Assembly: GCA_963722715.1 (NCBI GenBank)
Contig: CAVROA010000023.1
Coordinates: 124,001-188,000 of the forward strand
DNA: 64,000 bases
DNA from: DASQGA01 sp963722715
GTDB lineage: Bacteria > Actinomycetota > Thermoleophilia > Gaiellales > Gaiellaceae
Reading direction: 5' to 3'
Position 1 is the first letter of the stretch. Every line of letters begins with the position of its first letter. Under the pieces are notes generated by a model. The model worked only from the letters and a program-made list of their open reading frames with translations, had not been told where the DNA came from and did not search any database. Position numbers and translations under genes: made by a program. Of this stretch, positions 62,717 to 64,000 are shown one piece after another.

Positions 62717-63787
62717 ATGCCGCTCTACGACACGGTTTCCGGCCTGCCGCTCGAGGTTGAGTCGTACGCGCTCGAGGGGCTCGCTCAGGACATCTCGCCC
62801 GAGCTCACGAGACGGACGACGGTCGTCCGGCTCCAGGGAGGAGGACACGAGGGAGTCGGCGAGGACGTCACCTACGACGGGGACGACCAGGGCCGCCTCC
62901 AGGAGGCCGGCCCCGTCCAGCCATTGGCGGGCTCCTGGACGTTCGCGTCGTTCTCCGAGCGACTCGGCGAGCTCGACCTGTTCCCGGAGGCTCCCAGTGC
63001 GGAGGTCTACCGCAACTACCGCCGGTGGGCGTTCGAGAGCGCCGCCCTCGACTTGGCGCTCCGGCAGGCTGGCCGCTCGCTCGCGGAGGTCGTCGGGCGG
63101 GAGCCTCGCCCGGTGACCTTCGTGGCCTCGATGCGCCTCGGAGAGCCTGCGTCGATCGCGCCAGTCCGCGCGTGGCTCGATCTCTATCCCGCACTCAGGT
63201 TCAAGCTCGACCCGACGAGCTCCTGGGGAGACGAGCTCGTCGCGGAGCTGGCGGCAACGGGCGCGGTCGACTCGGTCGACCTGAAGGGTTTTTACAAGGG
63301 CACCCCGGTCGACCAGCATGCCGACCCCGCGCTCTATGCCCGTGTCGCCGAAGGACTTCCCGACGCCTGGATCGAGGATCCGGAGCTGACCGAGGAGACT
63401 GACCGCGTCCTCGAGCCCCATCGCCACCGGTTCACCTGGGATGCCCCCATTCACTCGCCGGCAGATATTGAAGCCCTCCCCTTCCCGCCTCGGACGATCA
63501 ACATGAAGCCGTCCCGATTCGGCCCGGTGAGCACTCTGTTCGAGACCTACGACTTCTGCTCCGAGCGCGGGATCGATCTTTACGGGGGCGGCCAGTTCGA
63601 GCTCGGCCCGGGACGCGGGCAGCTTCAGTACCTCGCGTCGCTCTTCCATCCGGACGGCCCGAACGACATCGCTCCGAAGGGATACAACGGCCCCGGGCCC
63701 GTCGCCGGGCTCCCGACCAGCCCGCTCGAGCCGGCCGGCGAACCGATCGGCTTTCGCTGGCGGGACTACCCCGCGGCTACTCGCTGA
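62717..63787 (+). CDS. Enolase-superfamily protein
   Basis: A 356-aa protein with the mandelate racemase/muconate-lactonising barrel pattern: LRFKLDP (base Lys), VDSVDLKGFYKG (metal Asp), WIEDPEL (metal Glu), TINMKPSRFG and the C-terminal GGGQFELGPGR. The exact reaction is unknown. TAGGCT lies 11 bases ahead of the ATG. It ends overlapping the next gene tail to tail by 11 bp. Confidence 0.8.
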   Translation: MPLYDTVSGLPLEVESYALEGLAQDISPELTRRTTVVRLQGGGHEGVGEDVTYDGDDQGRLQEAGPVQPLAGSWTFASFSERLGELDLFPEAPSAEVYRNYRRWAFESAALDLALRQAGRSLAEVVGREPRPVTFVASMRLGEPASIAPVRAWLDLYPALRFKLDPTSSWGDELVAELAATGAVDSVDLKGFYKGTPVDQHADPALYARVAEGLPDAWIEDPELTEETDRVLEPHRHRFTWDAPIHSPADIEALPFPPRTINMKPSRFGPVSTLFETYDFCSERGIDLYGGGQFELGPGRGQLQYLASLFHPDGPNDIAPKGYNGPGPVAGLPTSPLEPAGEPIGFRWRDYPAATR

Positions 63788-64000
63788 ACTTGTAGCCGGC
63801 GGCTTCGAGGTCGTCGCCGGCCTGTTGCAGCGTCTTCCCCGAGTCGAAGGTCTCGATCTTGTTCGCCTCCGTCTGGATCTTTCCGAAGTCGCCTGATTCG
63901 AGCGCCGACTTGAACCCATCGAGGTCGTCGGCCAGCTCCTGCATGCCGCTGGCCAGTTTGTCGTTTGCCGCGGCGGCATCGTCGGGCGGGGTGAGGCTCT
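63777..64000 (-). CDS. Partial helical hypothetical protein (C-terminal end)
   Basis: The last 73 codons are in the window: a Lys/Glu/Asp-rich helical segment (ANDKLASGMQELADDLDGFK, ALESGDFGKIQTEANKIETF) ending QQAGDDLEAAGYKFSE. Coiled-coil or small helical-bundle character. The start is beyond base 64000. No family recognised. Confidence 0.6.
   Translation of the reverse strand, partial: SLTPPDDAAAANDKLASGMQELADDLDGFKSALESGDFGKIQTEANKIETFDSGKTLQQAGDDLEAAGYKFSE

Overview
The window is high-GC bacterial chromosome, most likely from the actinobacterial class Thermoleophilia (Gaiellales/Solirubrobacterales type). That placement is inferred from G/C-rich codons, frequent GTG starts, the gene neighbourhoods, TANNNT -10 boxes placed directly in front of start codons, and tRNA genes that mostly lack an encoded CCA. 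It is dominated by housekeeping genes on the minus strand. I see no CRISPR array, rRNA gene, IS element or replication origin.

Layout. 1-11.2 kb: phoH (partial), yqeY-like, HIT, mtaB-like, a membrane protein and a divergent glutaredoxin-like gene, then the chaperone/translation block prmA, dnaJ, hrcA, hemW, lepA, murJ, and divergent rpsT. 11.4-15.3 kb: holA and the DNA-uptake pair comEC/comEA. 15.4-18.5 kb: a frameshifted LysE-type exporter, isocitrate lyase, a tiny Cys-rich ORF and a LysR regulator whose promoter, operator and start codon coincide. 18.5-24.3 kb: leuS with a terminator hairpin in its leader, then an Old-Yellow-Enzyme/FAD reductase and an FAH-family enzyme as a catabolic pair. 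24.5-27.5 kb: a large cyclase/AAA/TPR signalling protein, then tRNA-Ala. 28-31.2 kb: rsfS (apparent CTG start), nadD, obg, rpmA, rplU. 31.2-34.1 kb: a large RNase E/G with two TRAM-like domains. 34.3-41.0 kb: the cell-shape block rodA, mrdA, mreD, mreC, mreB. 41.1-47.7 kb: maf, two paralogous methyltransferases, ndk, a zinc-ribbon membrane protein, folC, valS. 47.8-51.7 kb: tandemly duplicated TPR-cyclase proteins. 51.7-55.0 kb: clpX, clpP, tig. 55.0-56.0 kb: a roughly 0.9 kb segment bounded by a 31-bp repeat of the tRNA-Leu 3' end. 56-64 kb: a YihY-family protein, a large secreted Fn3-like protein, tRNA-Arg, another cyclase, a DsbA/FrnE-type oxidoreductase with an in-frame TGA at its catalytic cysteine, an SRPBCC protein, an enolase-superfamily protein and a partial helical protein.

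The most notable item is the DsbA/FrnE-like gene at 61506-62105. The reading frame is intact on both sides of one TGA that sits exactly where the first Cys of the CxxC redox motif belongs, and a hairpin follows at a distance suited to a bacterial SECIS. The best candidate is a UxxC selenoprotein; a nonsense mutation or sequencing error is the alternative.

Genes are packed tightly. Many neighbours overlap by ATGA or GTGA, which implies translational coupling, and several operon-leading genes look leaderless.
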